DNA of 64,000 bases from Citrobacter sp. MGH106 (lineage in GTDB: Bacteria; Pseudomonadota; Gammaproteobacteria; Enterobacterales; Enterobacteriaceae). Below the pieces are notes generated by a model. It worked only from the letters and a program-made list of their open reading frames with translations. It was not told where the DNA came from and searched no databases. The stretch is taken from positions 1,116,001 to 1,180,000 of the forward strand of contig NZ_KQ089822.1 in assembly GCF_001037495.1 (NCBI RefSeq), in the 5' to 3' direction. The translations under genes were made by a program, and so were the position numbers. Below are positions 50,131-61,488 of the stretch, piece by piece; position 1 is the first letter of the stretch, and every line of letters starts with the position of its first letter.

Positions 50131-50267
50131 GCCTAAAAAATAACCGAGACCTTCGCGCTGTGGCAAGGCAGCAACAGAGCGAGTCCCAGGAGTTTAGTGA
50201 ACTAAATGACTGGGGGAGCGATGGCAGCCAATACAGCCAGAGTGTGAAGGATGAAGGTTATTTAGGC
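50131..50267. repeat. ERIC-type repeat inserted between nuoF and nuoG
   Basis: About 137 bases. Ends pair as GCCTAAA..ATAACC (50131-50145) and GGTTATTTAGGCC (50256-50268). The middle carries GGCAAGGCAGCAA, GAGCGAGTCCCAGGAG, the palindrome TTTAGTGAACTAAA (about 50193-50206) and TGACTGGGGGAGCG, then GGCAGCCAA, which follow the ERIC layout although the sequence has drifted. It is transcribed within the operon and has no ORF. Confidence 0.75.
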
Positions 50268-50287
50268 CAACTGGAAGCATGCTGACT

Positions 50288-53014
50288 ATGGCTACGATTC
50301 ATGTAGACGGCAAAGAATATGAGGTCAACGGAGCGGACAACCTGCTGGAAGCTTGTCTGTCTCTCGGCCTTGATATTCCGTACTTTTGCTGGCACCCGGC
50401 GCTGGGAAGCGTCGGTGCTTGCCGCCAGTGTGCGGTGAAGCAATACCAAAACGCGGAAGACACGCGTGGTCGCCTGGTGATGTCTTGTATGACACCGGCC
50501 ACCGAAGGCACCTTTATTTCTATTGACGACGAAGAAGCGAAACAGTTCCGTGAGAGCGTGGTGGAATGGTTGATGACTAACCACCCACATGACTGTCCGG
50601 TCTGCGAAGAGGGGGGGAACTGCCACCTTCAGGATATGACCGTAATGACAGGTCATAGCTTCCGTCGCTACCGCTTCACTAAGCGTACTCACCGCAACCA
50701 GGATCTGGGGCCATTCATCTCTCACGAAATGAACCGCTGCATTGCCTGCTACCGCTGCGTACGCTACTACAAAGATTATGCAGATGGCGCGGATCTGGGC
50801 GTATATGGCGCACATGACAACGTCTACTTCGGTCGCCCGGAAGACGGTACGCTTGAAAGCGAATTCTCCGGCAACTTGGTAGAGATCTGCCCGACCGGCG
50901 TATTTACTGATAAAACGCACTCCGAGCGTTATAACCGTAAATGGGACATGCAGTTTGCGCCAAGCATCTGCCAGCAATGCTCCATTGGCTGTAACACCAG
51001 CCCGGGTGAGCGCTACGGTGAACTGCGTAGAATCGAAAACCGCTACAACGGTACCGTTAACCACTACTTCCTCTGCGACCGTGGTCGTTTTGGCTATGGT
51101 TACGTGAACCTGAAAGACCGTCCGCGTCAGCCGGTACAGCGTCGCGGCGATGATCTGATTACCCTTAATGCCGAGCAGGCGATGCAGGGCGCGGCAGATA
51201 TTCTGCGTCAGTCGAAGAAAGTCATCGGCATCGGTTCCCCACGAGCCAGCGTCGAGAGCAACTTCGCGCTGCGTGAACTGGTGGGTGCGGAAAACTTTTA
51301 TACCGGTATTGCTCAGGGCGAACTGGAACGTCTGCAACTGGCACTGAGCGTGCTGCGTGACGGTGGTATTCATACGCCTGCACTGCGCGATATCGAATCG
51401 TATGATGCGGTACTGGTACTGGGCGAAGATGTTACCCAGACCGGCGCGCGTGTTGCGCTGGCGGTTCGTCAGGCTGTGAAAGGCAAAGCCCGTGAGATGG
51501 CTGCGGCGCAAAAAGTCGCTGACTGGCAGATTGCGGCAATCCTTAATATCGGTCAGCGAGCCAAGCATCCGCTGTTCGTGACCAACGTTGACAGCACTCG
51601 TCTGGATGATATCGCAGCATGGACTTACCGTGCGCCGGTTGAAGATCAGGCGCGGTTAGGTTTTGCTATCGCTCATGCGTTGGATAACAACGCGCCAGCG
51701 GTTGAGGGCATCGACCGTGACCTGCAGAACAAAATCGACGTCATCGTTCAGGCTCTGGCTGGTGCTAAGAAACCGCTGATTATCTCCGGTACTAACGCCG
51801 GTAGCGCAGAAGTGATTCAGGCGGCGGCTAACGTGGCGAAGGCGCTGAAAGGTCGCGGCGCTGACGTAGGCATTACCATGATTGCTCGCTCAGTGAACAG
51901 TATGGGTCTGGGCATGATTGGCGGCGGATCTCTTGAGGATGCGCTGACTGAGCTGGAAACCGGTCGTGCTGACGCGGTGGTGGTGCTGGAAAACGACCTG
52001 CATCGTCATGCAAGTGCGACTCGCGTTAACGCCGCACTGGCGAAAGCGCCTCTGGTGATGGTTGTTGACCATCAACGTACGGCGATCATGGAAAATGCTC
52101 ACCTGGTGCTTTCTGCCGCAAGCTTTGCTGAGAGCGATGGTACGGTCATCAACAACGAAGGTCGCGCACAGCGCTTCTTCCAGGTGTATGACCCGTCCTA
52201 CTACGACAGCAAAACGATTATGCTGGAGAGCTGGCGTTGGCTGCATTCGTTGCACAGCACTGTGCAAAACCGCGAAGTGGACTGGACGCAACTCGATCAC
52301 GTTATTGACGCTGCCGTTGCCGCATTGCCGCAGCTGGCAGGCATTAAAGATGCTGCGCCGGACGCGAGCTTCCGCATCCGTGGACAGAAACTGGCACGTG
52401 AGCCGCACCGTTACAGCGGTCGTACCGCAATGCGCGCCAACATCAGCGTACACGAACCGCGTCAGCCGCAGGATAAAGACACCATGTTCGCTTTCTCAAT
52501 GGAAGGGAACAACCAGCCGGATGCGCCGCGTTCACAGATTCCGTTTGCCTGGGCTCCAGGCTGGAACTCCCCGCAAGCGTGGAACAAGTTCCAGGATGAA
52601 GTGGGCGGTAAACTGCGTCATGGCGATCCGGGTGTGCGTCTGATTGAAGCGTCAGAAGGCGGTCTGGACTACTTCACTACCGTTCCTGCGAGCTTCCAGG
52701 CGCAGGATGGTCAGTGGCGTATTGCACCTTACTATCATCTGTTTGGCAGCGACGAAATGTCCCAGCGCGCACCGGTCTTCCAGACGCGCATGCCGCAGCC
52801 GTACATCAAACTCAACCCGGCGGATGCCGCGAAGTTGGGCGTAAATGTCGGTACGCGAGTTTCCTTTAGCTACGATGGCAATACGGTGACACTGCCGGTT
52901 GAAATCTCTGAAGGATTATCGGCAGGGCAGGTTGGTTTGCCGATGGGTATGCCTGGCATCGCACCGGTACTGGCAGGCGCGCGTCTTGAGGATCTGCAGG
53001 AGGCACAACAATGA
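50288..53014 (+). CDS. nuoG: NuoG, NADH-quinone oxidoreductase subunit G
   Basis: 908 residues from the ATG at 50288 ([13 protein letters not shown]). GGAAG at 50273-50277 lies 10 bases before it but only one base before an alternative ATG at 50279, which would add three residues. Largest peripheral subunit. N-terminal [2Fe-2S] N1b Cys 34, 45, 48 ([16 protein letters not shown]) and CMTPA, then [12 protein letters not shown] (N5), [15 protein letters not shown] (N4), and CQQCSIGCN with the Cys of FLCDRGR (the extra N7 centre of enteric enzymes). The rest is a molybdopterin-oxidoreductase fold without cofactor. Confidence 0.97.
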   Translation: MATIHVDGKEYEVNGADNLLEACLSLGLDIPYFCWHPALGSVGACRQCAVKQYQNAEDTRGRLVMSCMTPATEGTFISIDDEEAKQFRESVVEWLMTNHPHDCPVCEEGGNCHLQDMTVMTGHSFRRYRFTKRTHRNQDLGPFISHEMNRCIACYRCVRYYKDYADGADLGVYGAHDNVYFGRPEDGTLESEFSGNLVEICPTGVFTDKTHSERYNRKWDMQFAPSICQQCSIGCNTSPGERYGELRRIENRYNGTVNHYFLCDRGRFGYGYVNLKDRPRQPVQRRGDDLITLNAEQAMQGAADILRQSKKVIGIGSPRASVESNFALRELVGAENFYTGIAQGELERLQLALSVLRDGGIHTPALRDIESYDAVLVLGEDVTQTGARVALAVRQAVKGKAREMAAAQKVADWQIAAILNIGQRAKHPLFVTNVDSTRLDDIAAWTYRAPVEDQARLGFAIAHALDNNAPAVEGIDRDLQNKIDVIVQALAGAKKPLIISGTNAGSAEVIQAAANVAKALKGRGADVGITMIARSVNSMGLGMIGGGSLEDALTELETGRADAVVVLENDLHRHASATRVNAALAKAPLVMVVDHQRTAIMENAHLVLSAASFAESDGTVINNEGRAQRFFQVYDPSYYDSKTIMLESWRWLHSLHSTVQNREVDWTQLDHVIDAAVAALPQLAGIKDAAPDASFRIRGQKLAREPHRYSGRTAMRANISVHEPRQPQDKDTMFAFSMEGNNQPDAPRSQIPFAWAPGWNSPQAWNKFQDEVGGKLRHGDPGVRLIEASEGGLDYFTTVPASFQAQDGQWRIAPYYHLFGSDEMSQRAPVFQTRMPQPYIKLNPADAAKLGVNVGTRVSFSYDGNTVTLPVEISEGLSAGQVGLPMGMPGIAPVLAGARLEDLQEAQQ

Positions 53015-53988
53015 GTTGGATTACACCCGATCTGATTGAGATCCTGCTGAGCATTCTCAAAGCGGTAGTGATCCTGCTGGTGGTGGTCACCTGCGGGGCA
53101 TTCATGAGCTTTGGTGAACGTCGTCTGCTGGGTCTGTTCCAGAATCGTTACGGACCGAACCGTGTTGGCTGGGGCGGTTCGCTCCAGCTGGTCGCGGACA
53201 TGATCAAAATGTTCTTTAAAGAAGACTGGATCCCGAAATTCTCGGATCGCGTCATCTTTACTCTGGCACCGATGATCGCCTTCACCTCTCTGTTGCTGGC
53301 TTTTGCAATTGTGCCAGTCAGCCCGAACTGGGTGGTTGCTGATCTGAACATCGGGATCCTGTTCTTCCTGATGATGGCGGGTCTGGCCGTTTACGCGGTA
53401 CTGTTCGCCGGTTGGTCAAGCAACAACAAATACTCGCTGCTGGGTGCGATGCGTGCTTCTGCGCAGACGCTCAGTTACGAAGTGTTTCTCGGACTTTCCC
53501 TGATGGGCGTGGTGGCGCAAGCCGGTTCATTCAATATGACCGACATCGTCAATAACCAGGCTGATATCTGGAACGTTATTCCGCAGTTCTTTGGTTTTGT
53601 CACCTTTGCCATCGCGGGTGTGGCGGTGTGTCACCGTCATCCGTTTGACCAGCCGGAAGCCGAGCAGGAACTGGCCGATGGTTACCACATTGAATACTCC
53701 GGTATGAAATTCGGTCTGTTCTTTGTGGGTGAGTACATTGGTATCGTCACCATTTCTGCGCTGATGGTTACCTTGTTCTTCGGTGGCTGGCATGGCCCGT
53801 TCTTACCGCCATTCGTCTGGTTCGCGCTGAAAACCGCGTTCTTCATGATGATGTTCATTTTGATTCGTGCGTCGTTACCGCGTCCTCGTTATGACCAGGT
53901 AATGTCCTTCGGCTGGAAAGTCTGCCTGCCGCTGACGCTCGTCAACTTGCTGGTAACGGCGGCTGTCATTCTCTGGCAGGCGCAATAA
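53011..53988 (+). CDS. nuoH: NuoH, NADH-quinone oxidoreductase subunit H
   Basis: 325 residues, eight membrane helices expected (ND1 homologue). Contacts the quinone channel. Conserved loops [21 protein letters not shown] and [25 protein letters not shown] are intact. Starts in the ATGA overlap with the nuoG stop. Confidence 0.98.
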   Translation: MSWITPDLIEILLSILKAVVILLVVVTCGAFMSFGERRLLGLFQNRYGPNRVGWGGSLQLVADMIKMFFKEDWIPKFSDRVIFTLAPMIAFTSLLLAFAIVPVSPNWVVADLNIGILFFLMMAGLAVYAVLFAGWSSNNKYSLLGAMRASAQTLSYEVFLGLSLMGVVAQAGSFNMTDIVNNQADIWNVIPQFFGFVTFAIAGVAVCHRHPFDQPEAEQELADGYHIEYSGMKFGLFFVGEYIGIVTISALMVTLFFGGWHGPFLPPFVWFALKTAFFMMMFILIRASLPRPRYDQVMSFGWKVCLPLTLVNLLVTAAVILWQAQ

Positions 53989-54002
53989 GGGACACAAAGA
54001 CC

Positions 54003-54545
54003 ATGACCTTAAAAGAATTGTTAGTAGGCTTCGGCACCCAGGTACGCAGTATCTGGATGATCGGCCTGCATGCGTTCGCGAAACGCGAAACGCAGATGTA
54101 CCCGGAAGAGCCGGTCTATCTACCACCCCGTTTTCGCGGACGTATCGTGCTGACGCGCGATCCTGACGGTGAAGAACGTTGCGTTGCCTGTAACCTGTGT
54201 GCGGTAGCCTGTCCGGTAGGTTGTATCTCTCTGCAAAAAGCGGAGACCAAAGATGGCCGCTGGTATCCGGAGTTTTTCCGCATTAACTTCTCACGCTGCA
54301 TTTTCTGTGGCCTGTGCGAAGAAGCCTGTCCGACAACGGCAATTCAGCTTACCCCAGACTTTGAACTGGGTGAGTACAAGCGCCAGGACCTGGTTTACGA
54401 GAAAGAGGATCTGCTGATCTCCGGTCCGGGCAAATACCCGGAATATAACTTCTACCGGATGGCAGGTATGGCAATCGACGGCAAAGATAAAGGCGAAGCT
54501 GAGAACGAAGCCAAGCCTATCGACGTCAAGAGCCTGTTACCGTAA
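54003..54545 (+). CDS. nuoI: NuoI, NADH-quinone oxidoreductase subunit I
   Basis: 180 residues. Two [4Fe-4S] ferredoxin motifs, [15 protein letters not shown] and [13 protein letters not shown], bind N6a and N6b and link NuoG to NuoB. Ends SLLP. AAGGGACACAAAGACC precedes the ATG. Confidence 0.98.
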   Translation: MTLKELLVGFGTQVRSIWMIGLHAFAKRETQMYPEEPVYLPPRFRGRIVLTRDPDGEERCVACNLCAVACPVGCISLQKAETKDGRWYPEFFRINFSRCIFCGLCEEACPTTAIQLTPDFELGEYKRQDLVYEKEDLLISGPGKYPEYNFYRMAGMAIDGKDKGEAENEAKPIDVKSLLP

Positions 54546-54556
54546 GGAGAGGGGCA

Positions 54557-55111
54557 ATGGAGTTCGCTTTTTATATCTGTGGCCTGATAGCCATTCTCGC
54601 AACCTTGCGGGTGATCACCCATACCAATCCGGTACACGCACTGCTGTATCTGATTATTTCGCTGCTGGCGATTTCTGGGGTGTTCTTCTCGTTAGGTGCT
54701 TACTTTGCGGGTGCGCTGGAAATTATCGTTTATGCGGGCGCCATCATGGTGCTGTTCGTGTTCGTTGTAATGATGCTGAACCTCGGCGGTTCTGAAATTG
54801 AACAGGAACGTCAGTGGCTGAAACCACAAGTATGGATTGGTCCGGCAATTCTGTCGGCCATTATGCTGGTGGTCATCGTTTACGCCATTCTGGGTGTTAA
54901 TGATCAGGGCATCGACGGTACGCCAATCAGCGCGAAAGCAGTCGGTATTTCCCTGTTCGGACCTTATGTTCTGGCGGTTGAGTTGGCTTCGATGCTGCTG
55001 TTGGCTGGTCTGGTTGTGGCCTTCCACGTCGGTCGCGAAGAGCGTATGGGTGAAGTGCTGAGCAACCGCACCGACGATCGCGCGAAAAGAAAAACGGAGG
55101 AGCACGCATGA
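54557..55111 (+). CDS. nuoJ: NuoJ, NADH-quinone oxidoreductase subunit J
   Basis: 184 residues, five membrane helices (ND6 homologue), with the conserved [22 protein letters not shown] that holds the pi-bulge helix. GGAGAGGGGC is the ribosome-binding region. Overlaps nuoK by four bases (ATGA). Confidence 0.97.
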
Positions 55112-55410
55112 TCCCCTTACAACATGGATTGATCCTCGCTGCGATTTTATTCGTGCTGGGCTTAACCGGTCTGGTTATCCGCCGCAATCTGCTGTTTATG
55201 CTGATCGGGTTGGAAATCATGATTAACGCTTCTGCGCTGGCCTTTGTGGTCGCGGGTAGCTACTGGGGCCAGACCGATGGTCAGGTGATGTATATCCTCG
55301 CCATCAGTCTCGCGGCTGCTGAAGCGAGCATCGGACTTGCGCTGTTACTGCAACTTCATCGCCGTCGCCAGAACCTGAACATCGATTCAGTAAGTGAGAT
55401 GCGTGGATGA
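55108..55410 (+). CDS. nuoK: NuoK, NADH-quinone oxidoreductase subunit K
   Basis: 100 residues, three membrane helices (ND4L homologue). Glutamates for proton transfer are visible in [16 protein letters not shown] and [15 protein letters not shown]. Overlaps both nuoJ and nuoL by ATGA. Confidence 0.98.
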
Positions 55411-57248
55411 ACATGCTTGCCTTAACCATTCTTCTGCCATTTATTGGCTTTGTATTACTGGCGTTTTCTCGTGGTCGTTGGTCAGAAAATCTGTCCGCTA
55501 CCGTAGGGGTTGGGTCGATTGGCCTGGCAGCGCTGGTGACCGCGTTTGTTGGCGTGGATTTCTTCGCCAACGGTAAACAGGCATTTAGCGTTCCGCTGTG
55601 GACGTGGATGTCTGTTGGCAACTTTAACATCGGTTTCAACCTGGTGCTGGACGGCCTGTCACTGACCATGCTTTCTGTTGTGACCGGCGTGGGTTTCCTG
55701 ATCCACATGTTTGCTTCCTGGTACATGCGCGGTGAAGAGGGATACTCTCGTTTCTTCGCCTACACCAACCTGTTTATCGCCAGTATGGTTGTTTTGGTAC
55801 TGGCTGATAACCTGTTGTTGATGTACCTCGGTTGGGAAGGCGTGGGCCTGTGCTCCTATCTGCTGATCGGTTTCTACTACACCGATCCGAAGAATGGCGC
55901 TGCGGCAATGAAAGCCTTCGTGGTGACCCGTGTCGGTGACGTGTTCCTGGCGTTCGCGCTGTTCATCCTCTACAACGAGCTGGGCACGCTGAACTTCCGC
56001 GAAATGGTTGAACTGGCGCCTGCGCACTTTGCAGATGGCAATAACATGCTGATGTGGGCAACGCTGATGCTGCTGGGCGGTGCGGTCGGTAAATCGGCGC
56101 AGTTGCCGTTGCAGACCTGGCTTGCTGACGCGATGGCTGGCCCGACGCCTGTTTCCGCGTTGATCCACGCCGCAACGATGGTTACCGCGGGTGTTTACCT
56201 GATTGCGCGTACCCACGGCCTGTTCCTGATGACGCCGGAAATCCTGCATCTGGTTGGGATTATCGGAGCTATCACGCTGGTGCTGGCAGGTTTCGCGGCG
56301 CTGGTGCAGACCGACATCAAACGCGTTCTCGCCTATTCCACCATGAGCCAGATTGGCTACATGTTCCTGGCGCTTGGTGTTCAGGCGTGGGATGCGGCGA
56401 TTTTCCATCTGATGACGCACGCCTTCTTTAAAGCACTGCTGTTCCTGGCATCCGGCTCGGTTATCCTTGCCTGCCACCACGAACAGAACATCTTCAAGAT
56501 GGGCGGCCTGCGTAAGTCTATTCCGCTGGTGTATCTCTGCTTCCTGGTCGGTGGCGCAGCGCTGTCGGCTCTGCCGCTGATTACCGCGGGCTTCTTCAGT
56601 AAGGATGAGATTCTTGCCGGTGCGATGGCGAACGGTCATATCAATCTGATGGTTGCAGGTCTGGTCGGCGCGTTTATGACCTCTCTGTACACCTTCCGTA
56701 TGATTTTCATCGTGTTCCACGGGAAAGAACAAATTCACGCTCACGCAGGGAAGGGGATTACCCACCACCTGCCGCTGATTGTACTTATGATCCTGTCCAC
56801 CTTCGTTGGTGCGTTGATTGTGCCTCCGCTGCATGGCGTGCTCCCGGCAACAACTGAGCTTGAGCATGGTCGCGTGATGACGCTGGAAATTACCTCCGGC
56901 ATCGTAGCGATTGCGGGCATCCTGATTGCAGCCTGGCTGTGGTTGGGTAAACGTACTCTGGTGACCTCAATTGCCAACAGTGCGCCGGGTCGCCTGCTGG
57001 GAACCTGGTGGTATAACGCCTGGGGCTTTGACTGGCTGTATGACAAAGTATTCGTCAAGCCGTTCCTGGGCATAGCCTGGTTGCTGAAACGCGATCCAAT
57101 GAACTCGATGATGAACATTCCGGCGATCCTGTCTCGCTTCGCAGGTAAAGGCCTGCTGTTGAGCGAAAATGGCTATTTGCGCTGGTATGTTGCATCCATG
57201 AGCATTGGCGCGGTTGTCGTGCTGGCACTGTTGATGGTACTGCGTTGA
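55407..57248 (+). CDS. nuoL: NuoL, NADH-quinone oxidoreductase subunit L
   Basis: 613 residues (ND5 homologue), antiporter-like subunit with about 16 helices and the long amphipathic lateral helix at the C-terminus. Key residues lie in [20 protein letters not shown] and in the lysine helix [21 protein letters not shown]. Distal proton-pumping module. A 123-base gap with a strong stem-loop separates it from nuoM. Confidence 0.98.
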
Positions 57249-57254
57249 GTTTGA

Positions 57255-57296
57255 GGATTGCGGTTGTTTTGCCCGGTGGCGTTAAAACCGCAATCC
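57255..57296. other. Stem-loop between nuoL and nuoM
   Basis: Perfect 11-base stem GGATTGCGGTT (57255-57265) / AACCGCAATCC (57286-57296), with loop GTTTTGCCCGGTGGCGTTAA. No T tract. Lies in the largest gap of the distal part of the operon and could be a processing or stability element. Confidence 0.65.
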
Positions 57297-57371
57297 GAAG
57301 TGAATTTTCTGTCGTGAGAATTCGTTGAAAATCAGGTCCTGTTGGGACTTTAACAAGGAATAAAGATCGCC

Positions 57372-58901
57372 ATGTTACTACCCTGGCTAATATTAATTCC
57401 CTTTATCGGTGGCTTCCTGTGCTGGCAGACCGAACGCTTTGGCGTGAAGGTGCCGCGCTGGATCGCGCTGGTAACCATGGGACTGACGCTGGCGCTTGGC
57501 CTGCAACTGTGGCTGCAGGGCGGCTATTCACTGACGCAATCTGCTGGCATTCCGCAGTGGCAGTCTGAGTTCGTCGTGCCGTGGATCCCGCGCTTTGGCA
57601 TCTCTATTCATCTGGCTATCGACGGTCTGTCGCTGCTGATGGTAGTGCTGACCGGTCTGCTCGGCGTTCTGGCGGTACTGTGTTCCTGGAATGAAATCGA
57701 AAAATACCAGGGCTTCTTCCACCTGAACCTGATGTGGATCCTCGGCGGCGTAATTGGCGTGTTCCTTGCCATCGACATGTTCCTGTTCTTCTTCTTCTGG
57801 GAAATGATGCTGGTGCCGATGTACTTCCTGATCGCGCTGTGGGGGCATAAAGCTTCTGACGGTAAAACGCGTATCACGGCGGCCACTAAGTTCTTCATCT
57901 ATACCCAGGCGAGTGGCCTGGTCATGTTGATCGCCATCCTGGCTCTGGTATTTGTGCACTACAAAGCAACCGGTGTCTGGACCTTCAACTATGAAGAGTT
58001 GCTGAATACCCCGATGTCCCACGGCGTGGAATATCTGCTGATGCTGGGCTTCTTCATCGCCTTCGCGGTGAAAATGCCGGTGGTTCCGCTGCACGGCTGG
58101 TTGCCGGACGCACACTCCCAGGCACCGACCGCAGGTTCCGTTGACCTGGCGGGGATTTTGCTGAAAACAGCGGCATACGGTCTGCTGCGTTTCTCCCTGC
58201 CGCTGTTCCCGAACGCGTCGGCGGAGTTCGCACCTATCGCCATGTGGCTGGGCGTTATCGGTATTTTCTACGGCGCGTGGATGGCCTTTAACCAGTACGA
58301 CATCAAACGTCTGATTGCCTACACCTCTGTATCGCACATGGGCTTCGTGCTGATTGCTATCTACACCGGCAGCCAACTGGCTTACCAGGGCGCGGTGATC
58401 CAGATGATCGCTCACGGCCTGTCCGCAGCCGGTCTGTTCATTCTGTGTGGTCAGTTGTACGAACGTCTGCATACGCGTGATATGCGTATGATGGGCGGTC
58501 TGTGGGGCAAAATGAAATGGCTGCCAGCGCTGTCGATGTTCTTCGCGGTATGTACGCTGGGTATGCCAGGCACCGGTAACTTCGTTGGCGAATTCATGAT
58601 TCTGTTCGGCAGTTACCAGGTGGTTCCGGTCATTACGGTGATCTCGACCTTTGGTCTGGTATTTGCCTCTGTTTACTCGCTGGCGATGCTGCATCGCGCT
58701 TACTTTGGTAAGGCGAAAAGCCAGATTGCCAGTGTTGAACTGCCAGGGATGTCGCTGCGTGAGCTGTTTATCATCCTGTTGCTGGTCGTGCTTCTGGTAC
58801 TGCTTGGCTTCTATCCGCAGCCGATTCTGGATACCTCGCATTCTGCGATGAGCAACATCCAGCAGTGGTTTGTTAATTCCGTTACTACTACAAGGCCGTA
58901 A
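57372..58901 (+). CDS. nuoM: NuoM, NADH-quinone oxidoreductase subunit M
   Basis: 509 residues (ND4 homologue), 14 helices expected. Antiporter-like signatures FFFWEMMLVPMYFLIALWG (conserved Glu) and KMPVVPLHGWLPDAHSQAPT (conserved Lys). AACAAGGAATAAAG precedes the ATG. Confidence 0.98.
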   Translation: MLLPWLILIPFIGGFLCWQTERFGVKVPRWIALVTMGLTLALGLQLWLQGGYSLTQSAGIPQWQSEFVVPWIPRFGISIHLAIDGLSLLMVVLTGLLGVLAVLCSWNEIEKYQGFFHLNLMWILGGVIGVFLAIDMFLFFFFWEMMLVPMYFLIALWGHKASDGKTRITAATKFFIYTQASGLVMLIAILALVFVHYKATGVWTFNYEELLNTPMSHGVEYLLMLGFFIAFAVKMPVVPLHGWLPDAHSQAPTAGSVDLAGILLKTAAYGLLRFSLPLFPNASAEFAPIAMWLGVIGIFYGAWMAFNQYDIKRLIAYTSVSHMGFVLIAIYTGSQLAYQGAVIQMIAHGLSAAGLFILCGQLYERLHTRDMRMMGGLWGKMKWLPALSMFFAVCTLGMPGTGNFVGEFMILFGSYQVVPVITVISTFGLVFASVYSLAMLHRAYFGKAKSQIASVELPGMSLRELFIILLLVVLLVLLGFYPQPILDTSHSAMSNIQQWFVNSVTTTRP

Positions 58902-58907
58902 ATCGCC

Positions 58908-60365
58908 ATGACAATAACTCCACAACACCTGATTGCGCTGCTACCGCTGCTGATCGTCGGCTTGACGGTGGTGGTTGTGATGCTCTCCATTGCGTGGCGA
59001 CGCAATCACTTCCTCAATGCCACGCTGTCGGTCATTGGGCTTAACGCCGCGCTGGTTTCGCTCTGGTTTGTTGGCCAGGCGGGCGCAATGGATGTCACCC
59101 CGCTGATGCGGGTTGACGGTTTCGCTATGCTCTACACCGGGCTGGTGCTGCTGGCGAGCCTTGCCACCTGTACCTTTGCCTACCCGTGGCTGGAAGGCTA
59201 TGACGATAACCGGGAAGAGTTCTACCTGCTGGTGTTGATCGCCGCGCTGGGTGGCATTCTGCTGGCGAACGCCAACCATCTGGCGGCGCTGTTCCTCGGT
59301 ATCGAACTGATCTCTCTGCCGCTGTTTGGTCTGGTTGGCTATGCGTTCCGTCAGAAGCGTTCGCTGGAAGCCAGTATCAAATACACCATCCTGTCTGCCG
59401 CAGCCTCTTCATTCCTGCTGTTTGGTATGGCGTTGGTGTACGCGCAGTCAGGCAACCTGTCGTTTGTTGCGCTCGGTAAGAGTCTCGGCGATGGTATGCT
59501 GAACGAACCGCTGCTGTTGGCCGGTTTCGGACTGATGATCGTTGGTCTGGGCTTTAAACTCTCGCTGGTGCCATTCCATCTGTGGACGCCAGACGTATAC
59601 CAGGGCGCTCCTGCTCCGGTATCCACCTTCCTGGCGACGGCGAGCAAAATCGCTATCTTCGGCGTGGTAATGCGTTTGTTCCTGTACGCGCCGGTGGGTG
59701 ACAGCGAAGCGGTACGTATCGTGCTGGGTGTCATCGCCTTTGCTTCCATTATCTTCGGTAACCTGATGGCGCTGAGCCAGACCAACATCAAACGTCTGCT
59801 GGGTTATTCTTCTATCTCTCACCTCGGTTATCTGCTGGTTGCGCTGATTGCTCTGCAAAGCGGTGAGATGTCGATGGAAGCGGTCGGCGTTTACCTGGCT
59901 GGTTATCTGTTCAGCAGCCTGGGTGCGTTTGGTGTGGTCAGCCTGATGTCCAGCCCGTACCGCGGCCCGGATGCCGATTCTCTGTTCTCCTACCGTGGGT
60001 TGTTCTGGCATCGTCCGATCCTTGCGGCAGTGATGACGGTGATGATGTTGTCTCTGGCGGGGATCCCGATGACGCTGGGCTTTATCGGTAAATTCTACGT
60101 ACTGGCAGTTGGTGTGCAGGCCAACCTGTGGTGGTTGGTTGCCGCAGTAGTCGTCGGGTCCGCGATTGGTTTGTACTACTACTTGCGCGTTGCCGTGAGC
60201 CTGTACCTGAGCGCACCGCAGCAGCTTAACCGTGATGCACCGTCTAACTGGCAGTACAGTGCTGGTGGTATCGTGGTACTGATCTCTGCTCTGCTGGTTC
60301 TGATCCTCGGTGTCTACCCGCAACCGTTGATCAGCATCGTGCAGTTGGCAGCACCGCTGATGTAA
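58908..60365 (+). CDS. nuoN: NuoN, NADH-quinone oxidoreductase subunit N
   Basis: 485 residues (ND2 homologue), 14 helices expected. Conserved Glu in [20 protein letters not shown] and Lys in [20 protein letters not shown]. Last gene of the operon, followed by a strong terminator. Starts six bases after nuoM. Confidence 0.98.
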   Translation: MTITPQHLIALLPLLIVGLTVVVVMLSIAWRRNHFLNATLSVIGLNAALVSLWFVGQAGAMDVTPLMRVDGFAMLYTGLVLLASLATCTFAYPWLEGYDDNREEFYLLVLIAALGGILLANANHLAALFLGIELISLPLFGLVGYAFRQKRSLEASIKYTILSAAASSFLLFGMALVYAQSGNLSFVALGKSLGDGMLNEPLLLAGFGLMIVGLGFKLSLVPFHLWTPDVYQGAPAPVSTFLATASKIAIFGVVMRLFLYAPVGDSEAVRIVLGVIAFASIIFGNLMALSQTNIKRLLGYSSISHLGYLLVALIALQSGEMSMEAVGVYLAGYLFSSLGAFGVVSLMSSPYRGPDADSLFSYRGLFWHRPILAAVMTVMMLSLAGIPMTLGFIGKFYVLAVGVQANLWWLVAAVVVGSAIGLYYYLRVAVSLYLSAPQQLNRDAPSNWQYSAGGIVVLISALLVLILGVYPQPLISIVQLAAPLM

Positions 60366-60381
60366 GCGAAAAGTTGAAACG

Positions 60382-60408
60382 AAAAAACCCGCCTCGGCGG
60401 GTTTTTTT
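60382..60408. terminator. Bidirectional terminator nuoN / cheV
   Basis: Stem CCCGCC (60388-60393) / GGCGGG (60396-60401) with loop TC, flanked by A6 on the left and T7 on the right, so it can stop transcripts from both strands. Confidence 0.93.
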
Positions 60409-60420
60409 ATGCAGCAAATA

Positions 60421-61425
60421 TCAGGCTGAAAGCTGACGACTTACCAGCGGTCCGCTGACGTCTTTCGCCGCGCGCTCCATCACTTCCTGAATCACAGAAG
60501 ACAGCTCGTTAATCTCAAATTTTGCCACGTAGCCATCTGCCTTTACTCTGCGAACGTGATCTTCATTTGCACTACCGGAGAGTGAAGAGTGGATCACTAC
60601 CGGGATCTTTTTCAGACGCTCATCGGTTTTAATCTTGCGGGTGAGTGTAAAACCGTCCATCTCCGGCATTTCCAGATCGGTGAGCACCAGGGCGATTTTC
60701 TCGCTGATGGGTTTACCTTCCGCCAGGGCCTCCTGAGACAGTTGCTGTATTTTTTCCCACGCGTCTTTGCCCGTCACATGCATCAGATGGGGGATTTCCA
60801 TGGCATTAAGCCCTTTCTCAAGCATCGCGCGGGCGACTTTTGAGTCTTCTGCAACAATCGCTACCGCACCCGGTGTGATATTGAACTTACTGGTTTTAAG
60901 ATTGGTGGCACGCAGATCGTGATTTGACGGCACGATGTCATACAGGATTTGTTCAACGTCGAGTACCAGCGCCAGGTTGTTGGTCTCTTTATTGTCGTCC
61001 AGACAGGCGATACTGGTGATATAGCGACCGTTAACAGCTTTCTCCGCAGTATGCACCTGCTGCCAGTCCAGGCGCATAATGTTTTCCACGGATTCCACCG
61101 CAAATGCCTGCACGCTGCGGGCGTATTCAGTAATCAACAGGATATTAAGACCGGTTTCTGGTTTACATCCGGCAACGGCTGGCAGGTCAATTACCGGGAT
61201 CACCTGATCACGGATATTCACCATACCTAACAGCGGGGCTTTCATGCCAGCCGGACGCGTAAACGTGGGCATCGGGACGATTTCACGCAGCTTGAATACG
61301 TTGATGCCAAACAGCTCCGATTTCTGCTCATCCAGTGATGTGCCCAGACGAAACAGCAACAGTTCAAAGCGGTTAGACAGGGTTAGGTTTGTCCTGTCGT
61401 CGATGTCTTTTTGAAAATTGTTCAT
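60421..61425 (-). CDS. CheV-type chemotaxis coupling protein (CheW domain + receiver domain)
   Basis: 334 residues. N-terminal CheW-like domain (about 18-165; FELLLFRLGTS, KLREIVPMP, GMVNIRDQVIPVIDL) followed by a response-regulator receiver domain (about 185-315) with the acidic pocket E193-D194, phosphoacceptor D250 in VLTDLEMPEMDGFTL and K302 in GYVAKFE. This is CheV architecture: it links chemoreceptors to CheA and tunes adaptation by phosphorylation. E. coli K-12 has no CheV; Salmonella has one at this place. The gene stands alone, far from a che operon. Ends with a shared terminator. Confidence 0.93.
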   Translation of the reverse strand: MNNFQKDIDDRTNLTLSNRFELLLFRLGTSLDEQKSELFGINVFKLREIVPMPTFTRPAGMKAPLLGMVNIRDQVIPVIDLPAVAGCKPETGLNILLITEYARSVQAFAVESVENIMRLDWQQVHTAEKAVNGRYITSIACLDDNKETNNLALVLDVEQILYDIVPSNHDLRATNLKTSKFNITPGAVAIVAEDSKVARAMLEKGLNAMEIPHLMHVTGKDAWEKIQQLSQEALAEGKPISEKIALVLTDLEMPEMDGFTLTRKIKTDERLKKIPVVIHSSLSGSANEDHVRRVKADGYVAKFEINELSSVIQEVMERAAKDVSGPLVSRQLSA

Positions 61426-61488
61426 CCTGTCCTCAGTGTGAAAGCCAGCTTTTCTCTGTTATCGGCACTGAGGCGAAAAAATAGAGCA

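Noticed and set aside
50258-51568. 436-residue minus-strand open frame across nuoG
   Set aside because: Antisense to strongly conserved nuoG; composition is artefact-like and no domain is recognised.
55659-56867. 402-residue minus-strand open frame across nuoL
   Set aside because: Same kind of shadow as in nuoM.
57528-58928. 466-residue minus-strand open frame across nuoM
   Set aside because: Q-, H- and R-rich translation typical of the complement of membrane-protein genes; nuoM is certain.
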